Positions 33,540 to 43,443 of a stretch of 45,894 bases of DNA are shown here, piece after piece. Made by a program: the position numbers and the translations under genes. Source of the DNA: Candidatus Collierbacteria bacterium (lineage in GTDB: Bacteria > Patescibacteriota > Microgenomatia > UBA1400 > MFAQ01). The stretch is from contig CAISLM010000048.1 of the NCBI GenBank assembly GCA_903886255.1, forward strand, positions 1 to 45,894, written 5' to 3'. The notes beneath the pieces are model-generated. The model did not search any database. It had not been told where the DNA came from and saw only the letters and a list, made by a program, of their open reading frames with translations. Each line of letters begins with the position of its first letter. Within the stretch, counting starts at the first letter, position 1.

Positions 33540-34962
33540 ATCAATTCTTTTTGCGTTAATTCTAGTTTTGGCATTGGTGGTTAGGCTCTACAAGATCGAC
33601 AATCCGGTCGCTGACTGGCATTCTTTCCGCCAGGCGGATACTTCCTCGGTAACTAGAAATTTTGCCGAAAAAGGTGTCAATATGCTCGTGCCGACTTATC
33701 AGGATCTTAGCAACATTCAATCCGGCTTTGATAACCCAAACGGCTATCGCATGGTGGAGTTTCCGATCTACAACCTTCTTCATCTTGGAGTATTTAGACT
33801 TGTTCCGAGTATCGGCCTCGATATGGCCGGTAGGCTCACCTCTGTAATCTGTTCGCTAATATCTATTTTTCTGCTTTTTCTGGTTGTTAATAAACTTTCT
33901 GGCTATTTCATCGCCATTTTGACCTCCATATTTATGGCCTTAATTCCCTTCAACATTTATTATTCGAGGGTAATTCTTCCCGAACCATTAATGATCGCCA
34001 CTCTGCTTGCTTCATTTTGGTTTATTTTATGTTCAGTGGACTCGACAGGGATTAAAAAAAGAATCCATTTATTATTAAGCACAATTCTACTTTCCATAGC
34101 TATTTTGGTTACACCCTATGCGGTTTTCTTTACCCTTCCCCACATAGCCATACTTTTCCGGTCACTCGCCAAGAAAGAAATTAATATATTTGACGTTTTA
34201 TTTTACGGAATTATTACCATTGTTCCTTTTGTTCTCTGGCGGATTCACATTACCCATTATCCTACCGGTATTCCCGTCAGTAATTGGCTCCTAAATAACA
34301 ACAATATTCGTCTTAGTCCCGCCTGGTTTAGATGGCTCTTTGGAGAACGCATTGGAAAATTAATCTTAGGTTCTTGGGGAACCAGCCTTCTGGTTCTTGG
34401 AATAATTTCCAAACCAACTAAAGAGGGGATAACTTACTGGTTATGGGGAATTGGAATATTGGCCTATTTTATTATTTTTGCCGGAGGCAATGTCCAGCAC
34501 GATTATTACCAAGCCATCATCCTGCCATTCTTGTGTGTAATTGTCGCCAAAGGTGCATATCTTTTGATGAGCCTTAACCGAAAAGTCTATTCAAGGTATT
34601 TAACAATTATGATGACAATATTTGTCATGGTCACCATGATTGCTCTTTCCTGGTACGACGTTAAAGGTTATTACCAAATTAATAACCCAGTCATCATTGA
34701 AGCCGGGAAACGAGTTGACGCCCTAACTCCCAAAGATGCCAAAGTCATTGCACCATACGATGGTGACACCGCCTTTCTATACCAAACCCATCGTTCGGGC
34801 TGGCCGCTTGGCTACGATATCGAAAAACATATTGCAATGGGCGCCACCTATTATGTCAGTGTCAACTTTGACGACGAAATGCATCAGCTTGCCAGTAAGT
34901 ATCAGATAGTCGAACAAACCGATAAATACATAATAATCAAACTGGTACCAAAGACAAAATGA
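33526..34962 (+). CDS. GT-C membrane glycosyltransferase
   Basis: This 478-residue protein has about 11 membrane helices. The first external loop reads VADWHSFRQADTSSV with D30 and D38 in the place of the GT-C acidic motif, a form common among CPR membrane glycosyltransferases. ILPEPLMIATLLASF is the usual helix after the second loop. A short soluble C-terminal domain (about 385-478) carries DALTPKDAKVIAPYDGDT. It would take sugar from a polyprenyl carrier at the outer face. It overlaps its neighbours at both ends (14 bases and ATGA) and belongs to the 30152-39311 operon. Confidence 0.8.
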   Translation: MKIFKSILFALILVLALVVRLYKIDNPVADWHSFRQADTSSVTRNFAEKGVNMLVPTYQDLSNIQSGFDNPNGYRMVEFPIYNLLHLGVFRLVPSIGLDMAGRLTSVICSLISIFLLFLVVNKLSGYFIAILTSIFMALIPFNIYYSRVILPEPLMIATLLASFWFILCSVDSTGIKKRIHLLLSTILLSIAILVTPYAVFFTLPHIAILFRSLAKKEINIFDVLFYGIITIVPFVLWRIHITHYPTGIPVSNWLLNNNNIRLSPAWFRWLFGERIGKLILGSWGTSLLVLGIISKPTKEGITYWLWGIGILAYFIIFAGGNVQHDYYQAIILPFLCVIVAKGAYLLMSLNRKVYSRYLTIMMTIFVMVTMIALSWYDVKGYYQINNPVIIEAGKRVDALTPKDAKVIAPYDGDTAFLYQTHRSGWPLGYDIEKHIAMGATYYVSVNFDDEMHQLASKYQIVEQTDKYIIIKLVPKTK

Positions 34963-36164
34963 AAATTTTGATGCTAACCCCATATCTTCCTTATCCGGAT
35001 TCTTCCGGTGGGCAGATTAGGACGCTCAATCTTCTCAAGTATTTATGTAAAAATAACGAAATCACCCTTGTCTCCCTCATAAAAGACAAAAAAGAGAACG
35101 AAAATATAAAGTACCTTTTGAAATATTGTAAAAAAGTATTAACTTTTCCCAGAAGCATTACACCCTGGACTTTGAACAATATTCTTAAAACAGGCTTTTC
35201 GCTGGATCCATTTTTGATCGTTAGAAATTCTGCTCCCGGAGCAAAAGAAGCGATCGCCAAGGAGCTGGAATCCGGTGATTATGATCTAATCCATGCGGAA
35301 ACTTTTTATGTTATGCCTAGCCTCCCGAAGACAACGATCCCAACTATTTTGGTTGATCAAACTATTGAATACCTTGTCTACCAACACTATGTTGATGAGA
35401 CAGCATCCTGGTATTTGCGCCCATTACTCCAAATTGATGTTGAAAAATTAAAACGATCCGAACGCTATTACTGGCGTCAAGCCGATAAAGTGATTGCCGT
35501 TTCTGAAGCCGATCGGGCCGAAATGAACAAGCTGGAACCAAATCTTTCGGTCGACATTGTCCCCAACGGAGTCAATCTCGAACTATTTAAGAAGAAAACC
35601 GGCTGGAATTCGAAAGAACCAACAATTCTTTTTGTCAGTAATTTCAAATGGCTGCAAAACGTTGAGGCCGCCCACGTTCTTATAAAAAGTGTCTTTCCCC
35701 TTGTTAAAAAATCATTATCCAAGGCAAAACTACTTATCATTGGTCAGTACATTACTAATGATATTAAAGAAGAGGCTGTCGGTAGGCAAGGAGTCACTGT
35801 AACTGAGATTGCCAATGATGATGTTGATAGCCTTATAAAGGCTTATCACGACTCTTCTGTGTTCGCTTCTACGATCAAAGGACCGGGCGGTACGCGTTTA
35901 AAAAATCTTGCCGCCATGGCCAGTCAGCTTCCAATAGTCTCCACCAAAGTTGGTGTTGAGGGACTAAAAGTTAAAGATAACGTTCATGTACTGATCGGCA
36001 ATTCACCGGAAAAAATTGCCGAATTGATCATAAAAGTGATTAAATCTCCCAAACTGGCAGAAAAATTAGCCTTAAACACGCGTCGGCATGTAGAAGAAAA
36101 TTTTGATTGGCGTAAAATAGCCAAACATCTCGACGCTATATATCAAAAACTTGGAAATAGATGA
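34959..36164 (+). CDS. GT4 family glycosyltransferase
   Basis: This 401-residue GT-B enzyme has [20 protein letters not shown] as the N-terminal acceptor-domain start, HAETFYVMP, then [13 protein letters not shown] and [14 protein letters not shown] before the linker. The donor-domain motif is [20 protein letters not shown]. In this GT4 branch the conserved Glu is normally in KxLEAMA; here it is Ala (KNLAAMA), so the donor site is altered. KVGVEGL follows as usual. It overlaps the GT-C gene and the GT2 gene by ATGA. The donor sugar is not readable. Confidence 0.85.
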   Translation: MKILMLTPYLPYPDSSGGQIRTLNLLKYLCKNNEITLVSLIKDKKENENIKYLLKYCKKVLTFPRSITPWTLNNILKTGFSLDPFLIVRNSAPGAKEAIAKELESGDYDLIHAETFYVMPSLPKTTIPTILVDQTIEYLVYQHYVDETASWYLRPLLQIDVEKLKRSERYYWRQADKVIAVSEADRAEMNKLEPNLSVDIVPNGVNLELFKKKTGWNSKEPTILFVSNFKWLQNVEAAHVLIKSVFPLVKKSLSKAKLLIIGQYITNDIKEEAVGRQGVTVTEIANDDVDSLIKAYHDSSVFASTIKGPGGTRLKNLAAMASQLPIVSTKVGVEGLKVKDNVHVLIGNSPEKIAELIIKVIKSPKLAEKLALNTRRHVEENFDWRKIAKHLDAIYQKLGNR

Positions 36165-37081
36165 AAAAATACGCAAATGAACTAGCTGTAATTACTGTAA
36201 ACCACAACACTCGAGATGTTCTCGACGATTGTTTGGCCTCAATCTTTAATGCTGACCACCCCAAGGGAGGCTTCCAAGTGATTGTTGTTGATAATTCTTC
36301 ATCAGATGGGTCGGCTGAAATGGTTGCCAAAAAATATCCTCAGGCAATTATCGTAAAAAATTCAGAAAACCTCGGTTTTGCCAAAGCCAATAATATTGGA
36401 GTTGAGGCTGCGGATGCCAAATATTTACTTTTCTTAAATGACGATACGATTGTTAAAAGATATAGTTTTGTAAAGCCATTAAAATATCTCAAAAATCATC
36501 CCAAAGTTGGTGCCGTTACCATAAAGCTAATCCTCAAAAATGGCCAGATCGATCACAATAATCATCGCGGATTTCCTACACCATGGGCTTCAGCCACAAA
36601 ATTTCTTGGTCTGGGAAAACTTTTTCCCAATTCAACATTTTTTAATCAATACTATCTCGGTTTCCAGAAACTCGATAAAATCCATCAGATTCCCGTAGCC
36701 GCCGGTTCGTTTATGATGATGTCCACAAAACTTTTCAAAGATATTGGAATGTGGGACGAAGCCTATTTTTTCTATGGAGAAGATATTGATCTCTGTTATC
36801 GCATAAATGAAGCCGGATACAAAATTATTTACTACCCGAAAGTTAGTACAATCCATCTTCATGGCGCCACTTCAGGGAGAAGTAAATCTAATGCACGATC
36901 AACCGCATCTTCAAAGGCGAACAAAATAAAAATTATCCAATCATCGGCCGATGCTTGGAGAATATTTTACAAAAAGTATTACAGTAAAAAATATCCCTTT
37001 TTCATCTCTGCTATTGTCCTCGCCGGAATTGCCATAAAAGGCAAGCTAAGGGTTCTAAAATATTTAATTTTTAATAAATGA
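36161..37081 (+). CDS. GT2 family glycosyltransferase
   Basis: This 306-residue GT2 carries [18 protein letters not shown] (8-25), [22 protein letters not shown] and LFLNDDTIV with the DxD equivalent NDD at 93-95. [14 protein letters not shown] and [18 protein letters not shown] give the acceptor and ED region. The C-terminus is basic with one hydrophobic stretch. It is in the rhamnosyl/galactofuranosyl-type GT2 group and probably extends the lipid-linked chain. ATGA overlaps join it to both GT4 neighbours. Confidence 0.87.
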   Translation: MKKYANELAVITVNHNTRDVLDDCLASIFNADHPKGGFQVIVVDNSSSDGSAEMVAKKYPQAIIVKNSENLGFAKANNIGVEAADAKYLLFLNDDTIVKRYSFVKPLKYLKNHPKVGAVTIKLILKNGQIDHNNHRGFPTPWASATKFLGLGKLFPNSTFFNQYYLGFQKLDKIHQIPVAAGSFMMMSTKLFKDIGMWDEAYFFYGEDIDLCYRINEAGYKIIYYPKVSTIHLHGATSGRSKSNARSTASSKANKIKIIQSSADAWRIFYKKYYSKKYPFFISAIVLAGIAIKGKLRVLKYLIFNK

Positions 37082-38217
37082 GAATAGGTATTGATGCCAG
37101 GCTTTATGGTTTGGAGCATGCCGGGCTCGGACGCTATGTGATGAAATTGGTCGAAGAGACTCTTAAGTCAGACAAAAAGAATGAATACGTCCTTTTTTTA
37201 AATTCAACACATGCTGCCGAGTTTAAAAACAAAAAGAGAGTAAAAGTAATTACAACGAACATACCAATTTACAGTTTTGCCGAACAAATCATTCTTCCTT
37301 TTGTCTTCGCCAAAGAAAAGCTCGATTTGCTCCACATACCCCATTTCAATGCCCCACTAATTTATCCGGGTAAATTTATCCTAACGATTCATGACCTGAT
37401 CAAACACGACTCGAAAGGGCCGGAAACTACCACACACCATCAGGGTCAGTACCTATTCAAGCGTTTGGGATACCTTACACTGATGAACATTATTGCCCGT
37501 CGTGCTGCCAAAATTATCGTTCCTTCAAAATACGTTATGGAAGACGTGGCCAAACGTTTGCGTATACCCTTAAACAAGATTGTAGTGACCTACGAGGCAG
37601 CTTCCGGAACCATTAAAGAAGTTAGCCTTACTGGTGATGAAAAAATTAACTTGTTAAATAAATATCATTTAGCTCAGCCATTTATTGTCTATACGGGCAG
37701 CGTATACCCTCATAAAAACGTTGACATCCTGGTTAACGCCATTGAAAAACATAACAAGGAAAAAGAAGTTGACCTTCAGCTGGCACTTATTTGCTCTCGA
37801 TCGGTATTTTGGGATCGTCTAAATAAAAAAATCGAACAAAGAAATCTTGGAAACTGGATAAAACTACTTGGGTTTGTCGACGACGAAGATGTATCAAGGC
37901 TTTATAGTCTTGCCCTTGCACTGGTTCATCCCAGTAAAATGGAAGGGTTTGGTCTTACAGGTCTGGAAGCAATGAGTGTTGGTCTGCCGGTGATTTCTTC
38001 AAATTCCAGTTGCTTACCGGAAATCTATGGAGATGCGGCACTCTATTTTAACGCCAATGATGTCAACGACTTGGTTTCTTGTTTGGAAACAGTAATAAAA
38101 GACCAAGACCTTCGCGAAGGGATGTCAACACGAGGATATCTTCAGGCCAGAAAATATTCTTGGAAAAAAATGGCCAGGGAGACACTATCTGTCTACAAAC
38201 AACTTCTTTCCCAATGA
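37078..38217 (+). CDS. GT4 family glycosyltransferase
   Basis: This 379-residue GT-B enzyme starts [20 protein letters not shown], and [20 protein letters not shown] and [10 protein letters not shown] follow as in WbaZ/MtfB-type mannosyltransferases. [18 protein letters not shown] is the interdomain region, and [19 protein letters not shown] has a complete EX7E motif. A GDP-mannose donor would suit the ManC gene nearby, which is inference. It overlaps the GT2 before it and the GT4 after it by ATGA. Confidence 0.87.
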   Translation: MRIGIDARLYGLEHAGLGRYVMKLVEETLKSDKKNEYVLFLNSTHAAEFKNKKRVKVITTNIPIYSFAEQIILPFVFAKEKLDLLHIPHFNAPLIYPGKFILTIHDLIKHDSKGPETTTHHQGQYLFKRLGYLTLMNIIARRAAKIIVPSKYVMEDVAKRLRIPLNKIVVTYEAASGTIKEVSLTGDEKINLLNKYHLAQPFIVYTGSVYPHKNVDILVNAIEKHNKEKEVDLQLALICSRSVFWDRLNKKIEQRNLGNWIKLLGFVDDEDVSRLYSLALALVHPSKMEGFGLTGLEAMSVGLPVISSNSSCLPEIYGDAALYFNANDVNDLVSCLETVIKDQDLREGMSTRGYLQARKYSWKKMARETLSVYKQLLSQ

Positions 38218-39311
38218 AGGTAGCATTTGTTTATGATCGAGTCAATAAATTCGGCGGGGCAGAACGCGTTCTCCTTGCTCTACATAAAATTTTTCCTGAT
38301 GCACCACTCTACACATTGGTTTACGATGCAAGGTCCGCTCCCTGGGCAAGTGTATTCAAAGTTATCCCTACATTTGTTAACAGAGTTGGATTCCTGCGTA
38401 ATAAACACGAGTGGCTTTCTCCCATTGCCGCATTAGCCTTTGAATCTTTTGACTTTCGAGATTTCGATCTGGTTATCAGTATCACCAGTGGAGATGCCAA
38501 AGCAATCATGACAAAACCCAACCAGCTGCATATTTGTTATTGTTTGACCCCAACACGATATTTCTGGAGCGGAGAAGACCAATATCTTGGAGACACAAAA
38601 TTTAAAGTTATCCCCAAATGGTTGCATAATTATTTTAGAACAGCAGATTTACTCATTTCCAAAAGACCTGACGAATACATAGCTATTTCCGATGAAGTAA
38701 AAAATAGAATCAAAAAATATTATCATCGCGAATCGACAGTTATATATCCGGCGATTGATGAAAAATTTTACTCGAAGCAGTTTGTTCCGGAGAATCAAAG
38801 ATCCTACTATCTAATTGTAAGCAGACTTGTTCCATATAAAAAGGTTGACTTGGCCGTTCAAGCCTTTAATAAATTAAACCGCCCATTGGTGGTTGTTGGA
38901 ATAGGGTCGGAATTAAACAAACTAAAAAATATCGCAAATGAAAATATCAAATTTGTCGGAGCAGTCGACGACACAAATTTAATTACACTTTACAAGTCGG
39001 CCAAGGCTACAATTTTTCCACAGGAGGAAGATTATGGTTTGGTCCCCATAGAATCACAGGCATGTGGAACACCCGTGATTGCTTATGGCAAAGGTGGTGC
39101 CCTTGAAACGATTATTAAAAACAAGACAGGAATATTTTTCCAAGAACAAACGATTGATTCACTAGCTGATGCAGTATCGCGCTTCGAAAAACTTTCAATC
39201 AATCCATACGATTGTTATAAGAATTCTTTAAGGTTTAATTTTAAAAACTTTAAAAAAGAATTTCTAAGTCACCTCTCCAACTCTACCGGTCAGGTCTTTC
39301 CGACAGACTAA
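38214..39311 (+). CDS. GT4 family glycosyltransferase (WbdC-like)
   Basis: The 365-residue product begins [20 protein letters not shown], a signature of GT4 enzymes in which GGAER marks the acceptor domain. HICYCLTPTRYFW, YIAISDEVKNRIKKYY and VIYPAIDEKFY follow. The donor motif FPQEEDYGLVPIESQACGTP keeps EX7E. This pattern is common in mannosyltransferases of the WbdB/WbdC type. I set the start at the ATG at 38214, which overlaps the preceding stop by ATGA; an in-frame ATG at 38079 would lie deep inside the preceding gene. The end overlaps the convergent ManC gene by 48 bases, an unusually long convergent overlap. Confidence 0.86.
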   Translation: MKVAFVYDRVNKFGGAERVLLALHKIFPDAPLYTLVYDARSAPWASVFKVIPTFVNRVGFLRNKHEWLSPIAALAFESFDFRDFDLVISITSGDAKAIMTKPNQLHICYCLTPTRYFWSGEDQYLGDTKFKVIPKWLHNYFRTADLLISKRPDEYIAISDEVKNRIKKYYHRESTVIYPAIDEKFYSKQFVPENQRSYYLIVSRLVPYKKVDLAVQAFNKLNRPLVVVGIGSELNKLKNIANENIKFVGAVDDTNLITLYKSAKATIFPQEEDYGLVPIESQACGTPVIAYGKGGALETIIKNKTGIFFQEQTIDSLADAVSRFEKLSINPYDCYKNSLRFNFKNFKKEFLSHLSNSTGQVFPTD

Positions 39312-40286
39312 TATCCCGTCCTTACCCTCAACCACAACGACATCATCCAATCCAATAATTGCTATTTTTCTTTTGCTATCACTTAAACAAAAATTATTAT
39401 TTGCTTCTACTTCGGAAACACCTCCATTTTTAGGAACTATTTTGTTTTCCTGATAATATTTATCCAAACTTTCCCACGTGCCGAAATCCGTCCATTGGAA
39501 TGGAAGCTCAATGACCAAAGAATCTCCTTTTGAATGAACTTGATTGGTAATTTCTTCAAGCGATCCTTTTGACATTTTGCCAAACTCATTTGCGATATTT
39601 CCACCGCGTGAAATATTTATTAGTGGTTCATACCAGTCCGGTCGATACTTGCCGTACATCTCCAATAGATCATTGGGTGTCATGCAGGTATGGTTGGCAT
39701 GTACCAATAGCTTTCCTGATTCTAGATTCTCTTTAATCTTTTTCTCTTCATTTCGATCCACATATTCTGCCACTTTGTAGATCTTCACACCATTTTGTTC
39801 ACTGACAAGATCACCTTTAATTAAATAATCAACCCCACGGATAATTCTGGTTGGTGCAAAACCCCCCGTAATGTATTTATGTGTTTCAACTCCGACCTTT
39901 TCCGCAAGATCCATCATTTTAAAGATGTTTTCTCCCGGAACTCTCAAGTTATCCACCTGAATTAAGAAAAACATCTCATCTCCTTTTCCGATTTTAGTCA
40001 AGAGCGCCGCTGCAAGTCCGGTTGCCGGGCCCTGGTTTTTGGATTCAGGCTCGATGAAGACATTTTCAGATACAATCTCCGGAACCAGTTTTTGAGCGAT
40101 TTGTGCCTGAAAAGCATTTGTTTGCAGGAATATCTCCTTCGCAGGAAATCTTTTCCTAAGCATCTTCCAGTTCAATTCAAAAAGTGACTTGTCTCCGATC
40201 AATGGTAAAAAGTGTTTCGGGTGCCTGGGTGAGCTCAACGGCCACATCTTTGACCCCACACCTCCACAGATTATTACTGGTATCAT
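39264..40286 (-). CDS. manC: Mannose-1-phosphate guanylyltransferase family protein
   Basis: This 340-residue nucleotidyltransferase has IICGGVGSKMWPLSSPRHPKH (6-25, canonical form GGxGTRLWPLSRxxYPKQF), with the conserved lysine K24, and FIEPESKNQGPATGLAAA, the ManC sugar-binding segment. The next motif, usually PADH, reads QVDN. WTDFGTWESL near the C-terminus is also typical. It lacks the C-terminal isomerase domain of bifunctional ManC. The family forms GDP-mannose, a donor for GT4 enzymes and substrate for GMD. The altered Arg-to-Lys and PADH segments mean another GDP-sugar (for example GDP-heptose) should not be excluded. Confidence 0.8.
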   Translation of the reverse strand: MIPVIICGGVGSKMWPLSSPRHPKHFLPLIGDKSLFELNWKMLRKRFPAKEIFLQTNAFQAQIAQKLVPEIVSENVFIEPESKNQGPATGLAAALLTKIGKGDEMFFLIQVDNLRVPGENIFKMMDLAEKVGVETHKYITGGFAPTRIIRGVDYLIKGDLVSEQNGVKIYKVAEYVDRNEEKKIKENLESGKLLVHANHTCMTPNDLLEMYGKYRPDWYEPLINISRGGNIANEFGKMSKGSLEEITNQVHSKGDSLVIELPFQWTDFGTWESLDKYYQENKIVPKNGGVSEVEANNNFCLSDSKRKIAIIGLDDVVVVEGKDGILVCRKDLTGRVGEVT

Positions 40287-40333
40287 AGATGATAATATAC
40301 ACCGGCGGTTTATATCAGAGATAAAATATATGT
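40287..40333. promoter_or_regulatory. Divergent promoter region between manC and the sugar transferase gene
   Basis: The 47-base gap separates head-to-head genes. Plus strand: TAAAAT at 40322-40327 would start a transcript at about 40334, the first base of the ATG. Minus strand: TATATT (complement of 40294-40299) would start near 40287, beside the ATG at 40286. Both fit the leaderless pattern; no clear -35 is seen. Confidence 0.4.
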
Positions 40334-40984
40334 ATGCTCTACGACTTTATTAAAAGAATTATCGACATTATTGGGGGCACAATCCTTGCCATACTTTTCC
40401 TTCCAATTTGGATAATTATTCCTATTCTCCAAAAACTAGACTCCAAGGGTCCGGTTATTTACGCACCGGAACGTGTCGGAAAGAACGGAAAAATTTTCAA
40501 AATGCTCAAATTCAGATCAATGAAGATGTTTGAAATTAAAGGAAAAGCCGTTCATGCCGTCGAATTCTGGAAGGAAAACCCCGAACTTTATGAGAAATAC
40601 AAACGTAACGGCTGGAAACTCGAGCTGGACGAAGACCCAAGAATCACAAAGCTGGGTAAAATCCTCCGCCAAACAAGTATTGATGAAATGCCTCAGGTTT
40701 TTAACGTCTTATCCGGCGAGATGAGCCTGGTCGGCCCGCGAGCTTATGTCGAACCGGAACTTGAAGATGCCAAAAAACGTTATGGAAAAAATGTCGAAAA
40801 ATTAATAAATCTTAGTCTCACCGCAAAGCCGGGCATTACCGGACCCTGGCAGGTTTCGGGTAGGAATGAGATTCCTTGGAACCAGCGTGTCGCCATTGAT
40901 GCGGATTATGCTAAACGTCGGTCAATCGTTTATGATTTATTCATACTGTTTAAAACTCCATTTGCTATGATTAGCAAGTGGTGA
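40334..40984 (+). CDS. Undecaprenyl-phosphate sugar-1-phosphate transferase (WcaJ/WbaP family)
   Basis: This 216-residue protein has a single N-terminal re-entrant helix (about 10-31) and the bacterial sugar-transferase domain: GPVIYAPERVGKNGKIFKMLKF with the catalytic region, RSMK, then DPRITKLGKILRQTSIDEMPQ, VFNVLSGEMSLVGPRAY and KPGITGPWQVSGRNE. It starts lipid-linked glycan synthesis by moving a sugar-1-phosphate to undecaprenyl phosphate. It is the short, PglC-like type without the extra N-terminal helices and CoA-binding-like domain of WcaJ. An insertion of about 25 residues follows RSMK. The DUF4012 gene starts 12 bases downstream. Confidence 0.9.
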   Translation: MLYDFIKRIIDIIGGTILAILFLPIWIIIPILQKLDSKGPVIYAPERVGKNGKIFKMLKFRSMKMFEIKGKAVHAVEFWKENPELYEKYKRNGWKLELDEDPRITKLGKILRQTSIDEMPQVFNVLSGEMSLVGPRAYVEPELEDAKKRYGKNVEKLINLSLTAKPGITGPWQVSGRNEIPWNQRVAIDADYAKRRSIVYDLFILFKTPFAMISKW

Positions 40985-40996
40985 TAACCAAATAAT

Positions 40997-42856
40997 ATGA
41001 AAATTAAACTTAGAACAATTCTTATCCCTTTAGCGGTTATTTTTGGCTTAATTATTGCGGTTGGTGTCTACGGCTATATAACGATTAAATCATTTATGCC
41101 CTCTATCGCCGCCTTACAAGCAACCGGCACAAATCTTTCCACTTCATTTCAGGGTCAAGATTTAGTGACAGCCAAAACAGACGTCCAGAGTCTCTCTCAG
41201 GAAATAAATGACCTCAACACTAAATATCAAAAAGTCCATTGGATCGGAGCGATTCCCTTCATTGGCAATTATATTAACGATGGTCAACACGGCTTAAATG
41301 CCGGGAAATCTCTGGTAAAAGCTATTGACGCCTTAATCACATCTGTTTCTCCTTATGCTGACCTTCTTGGTTTCAAAACTGCAGAAGCAACTCCATCCGG
41401 TCAAGTCGCAAAACCTCAATCAATCGAAGACAGAATAGTTTTCATGGCTCAAACCTTAGACATGATTAGCCCTGATCTGGACAAAATTGGCGCCGACATG
41501 GCGGATGCACAAAAAGAGCTTGATCAAATCAATGCTAACCATTACCCCGAAAAAATTGCCGGAAAAAATGTCCGCAGCAAAATAACCGAAGTTAAAACAA
41601 CAGTATCGGAATCAGCTCAACTATTAACGCAGGCAAAGCCATTAATAAAACTTCTTCCTGATCTTTTGGGTAACCCTAACCCAAAAACATATATGGTTCT
41701 GTTCCAAAACGACGCTGAACTAAGACCAACAGGTGGTTTTATGACTGCCTACGCATTTTTAAAAGTCACAAAAGGAAAAATCAATCTTCTTTCTTCTTAT
41801 GATATCTATGATCTCGATGCAAGATTCACCCAAAAAGTTCCCGCCCCGGCCGCGATAAAAACCTATCTCAATGAGCCGTATTTAAATTTACGCAATGCCA
41901 ATATGTCCCCCGATTTCAAAGTCTCGATGGATCTCTTTACCAAATATTATGGTACTATTCCAAATTTGCCTCACCCGGATGGTATCATTGCTGTGGATAC
42001 ACAGCTTCCGGTCGAAATCCTCAAAATCATCGGTCCCATCGGAGTTAGCGGCTGGGGAAACTTCAGCGCTAACGTAGATGCCCACTGTAACTGTCCTCAA
42101 GTTGTCTATGCTCTAGAAGAGATTTCCGATCGTCCCACAGATACAATCAAAACCGGTCGCAAGGCAGTGCTAGGACCTCTAATGAATTCAATGATGCAAA
42201 ACGCCATGGGTAGTCCGAAGCGATTATGGCCGCAACTACTTAATGTTGTTCTAAGCTCAATCAACGAAAAACACCTCCTTTTCTACTTCTTTGATTCCAG
42301 TACCCAAAAGATCGCTGAAGACTTTAATGCCGCCGGCAGAATTACAAATCCATATAGCTTTGATTACCTTCATATCAACGATGCGAATTTGGGTGGCGCA
42401 AAAACTGATATGTTTATCACTCGTTCTGTTGAACAGGAAATTGATTCATCCAATGGAACAGTAACCAAGACCTTGACCATAAGTTACAACAACCCTTATA
42501 AGGGTAGTAATTGCAATTTGGAAGCCGGTCAATTATGTCTCAATGGGACATATAGAGATTACATTCGTGTTTATGTTCCGCTTGGAAGTCAGCTCGTTTC
42601 CGTGGTCGGTTCGGAAGTCAAAGAAACCATTTCCGAAGATCTGGGCAAGACTGTTTTCGAAGCTTTCTTCACTATGCGTCCCGAAAGTCAGAGCAAGATT
42701 GTCTTTAAGTACACTCTTCCACAATTGAATTTGGCTCCATATAAGCTTCTTATCCAGAAGCAACCCGGCACTCCGACAATCAAGTACACAACTATTTTCA
42801 ACGGCAATCAAACCGAAATTGATTTAAACCAGGACAAAGAAGTGGTTCTAAACTAA
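40997..42856 (+). CDS. DUF4012 family membrane-anchored protein
   Basis: The 619-residue product has one N-terminal helix (about 7-29), a region with coiled-coil character (about 30-220), and the DUF4012 core with LFQNDAELRPTGGFMTAYAFL (split by known family conservation at PTGGF), followed by KGKINLLSSYDIYDLD. The C-terminal part (about 470-619) is beta-rich with two Cys pairs. DUF4012 proteins are common in CPR and other bacteria that have surface glycan loci and are thought to be extracytoplasmic, but no function is established. Placement behind the initiating transferase suggests a role in attaching or controlling the length of the glycan. Confidence 0.85.
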   Translation: MKIKLRTILIPLAVIFGLIIAVGVYGYITIKSFMPSIAALQATGTNLSTSFQGQDLVTAKTDVQSLSQEINDLNTKYQKVHWIGAIPFIGNYINDGQHGLNAGKSLVKAIDALITSVSPYADLLGFKTAEATPSGQVAKPQSIEDRIVFMAQTLDMISPDLDKIGADMADAQKELDQINANHYPEKIAGKNVRSKITEVKTTVSESAQLLTQAKPLIKLLPDLLGNPNPKTYMVLFQNDAELRPTGGFMTAYAFLKVTKGKINLLSSYDIYDLDARFTQKVPAPAAIKTYLNEPYLNLRNANMSPDFKVSMDLFTKYYGTIPNLPHPDGIIAVDTQLPVEILKIIGPIGVSGWGNFSANVDAHCNCPQVVYALEEISDRPTDTIKTGRKAVLGPLMNSMMQNAMGSPKRLWPQLLNVVLSSINEKHLLFYFFDSSTQKIAEDFNAAGRITNPYSFDYLHINDANLGGAKTDMFITRSVEQEIDSSNGTVTKTLTISYNNPYKGSNCNLEAGQLCLNGTYRDYIRVYVPLGSQLVSVVGSEVKETISEDLGKTVFEAFFTMRPESQSKIVFKYTLPQLNLAPYKLLIQKQPGTPTIKYTTIFNGNQTEIDLNQDKEVVLN

Positions 42857-42859
42857 AAG

Positions 42860-43399
42860 ATGAGACCATCATTCTCCGATATCGGAATTGTTGTTAGGTC
42901 GGTGGATTCGGGTGAGGCAGATAAATATATTTCGGTAATTACCCAAAACTACGGACTTCAGGATTTTATAGCCAGAGGCGCGAGGAGGCTAAATTCAAAA
43001 AAGGCTCCGCATTTAGATCTATTTAACTTAATAAAATTCCAAAGCAGTAGGGGAGATTATCCTCGTTTTATAGAACAAGTAGAATCAATTTCTTATTACC
43101 CCGGAATCAAAAAAGATTTTTCTAAAGTTGGTTTAGGTCTTACAATCACGGAAATATTAATCAATACCCTCCCGGTTGAGGTAGAAGACGAAGAAATCTT
43201 CCACTCAACAAAATCATTTCTGGATGCACTTGAGAAATCACATTCTCAAAGCGAAACAAATATCCTGGGAAGGAAATTCGGTTTATTCATTCTGCGACAT
43301 CTTGGTTACCCGCTTCCAAAGTTACCCGAGACCGCCAAGCTCACAAACTATTTCGAATCGATCATGAGTAAAAAGCTAATTGGACCTCAAATAAGGTAG
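42860..43399 (+). CDS. recO: DNA repair protein RecO (short form)
   Basis: This 179-residue protein has the RecO N-terminal OB-fold pattern: GIVVRSVDSGEADKYISVI, then NYGLQDFIARGARRLNSKKAPHL split over the first strands, then LFNLIKFQSSRGD. FILRHLGYPLPKLP corresponds to the C-terminal helical domain. RecO loads RecA on SSB-covered DNA with RecR. Typical RecO is about 230-260 residues and has a CxxC zinc site; neither is present here, as the protein ends soon after the helical domain. It is 3 bases after the DUF4012 gene and is the only housekeeping gene in the window. Confidence 0.8.
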   Translation: MRPSFSDIGIVVRSVDSGEADKYISVITQNYGLQDFIARGARRLNSKKAPHLDLFNLIKFQSSRGDYPRFIEQVESISYYPGIKKDFSKVGLGLTITEILINTLPVEVEDEEIFHSTKSFLDALEKSHSQSETNILGRKFGLFILRHLGYPLPKLPETAKLTNYFESIMSKKLIGPQIR

Positions 43400-43404
43400 A
43401 AAAC

Positions 43405-43434
43405 TTGACGGCAATAGTAAAATATTGCGATAAT
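43405..43434 (+). promoter_or_regulatory. Sigma70-type promoter of the lipoprotein gene
   Basis: TTGACG at 43405-43410 and GATAAT at 43429-43434 are separated by 18 bases. Transcription would start at about 43441, 3 bases before the ATG at 43444. The TTG of the -35 is also the first base triplet of an in-frame extension, which argues that the extension is not coding. Confidence 0.65.
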
Positions 43435-43443
43435 AAACAGTCT

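Noticed and set aside
38079..38213. 45-codon N-terminal extension of the GT4 at 38214
   Set aside because: It lies inside the preceding GT4 in another frame, its sequence is not GT4-like, and ATG 38214 makes the ATGA overlap typical of this locus.
43405..43443. 13-codon extension of the lipoprotein gene
   Set aside because: The extension holds the -35 and -10 of a promoter and would displace the signal peptide from the N-terminus.
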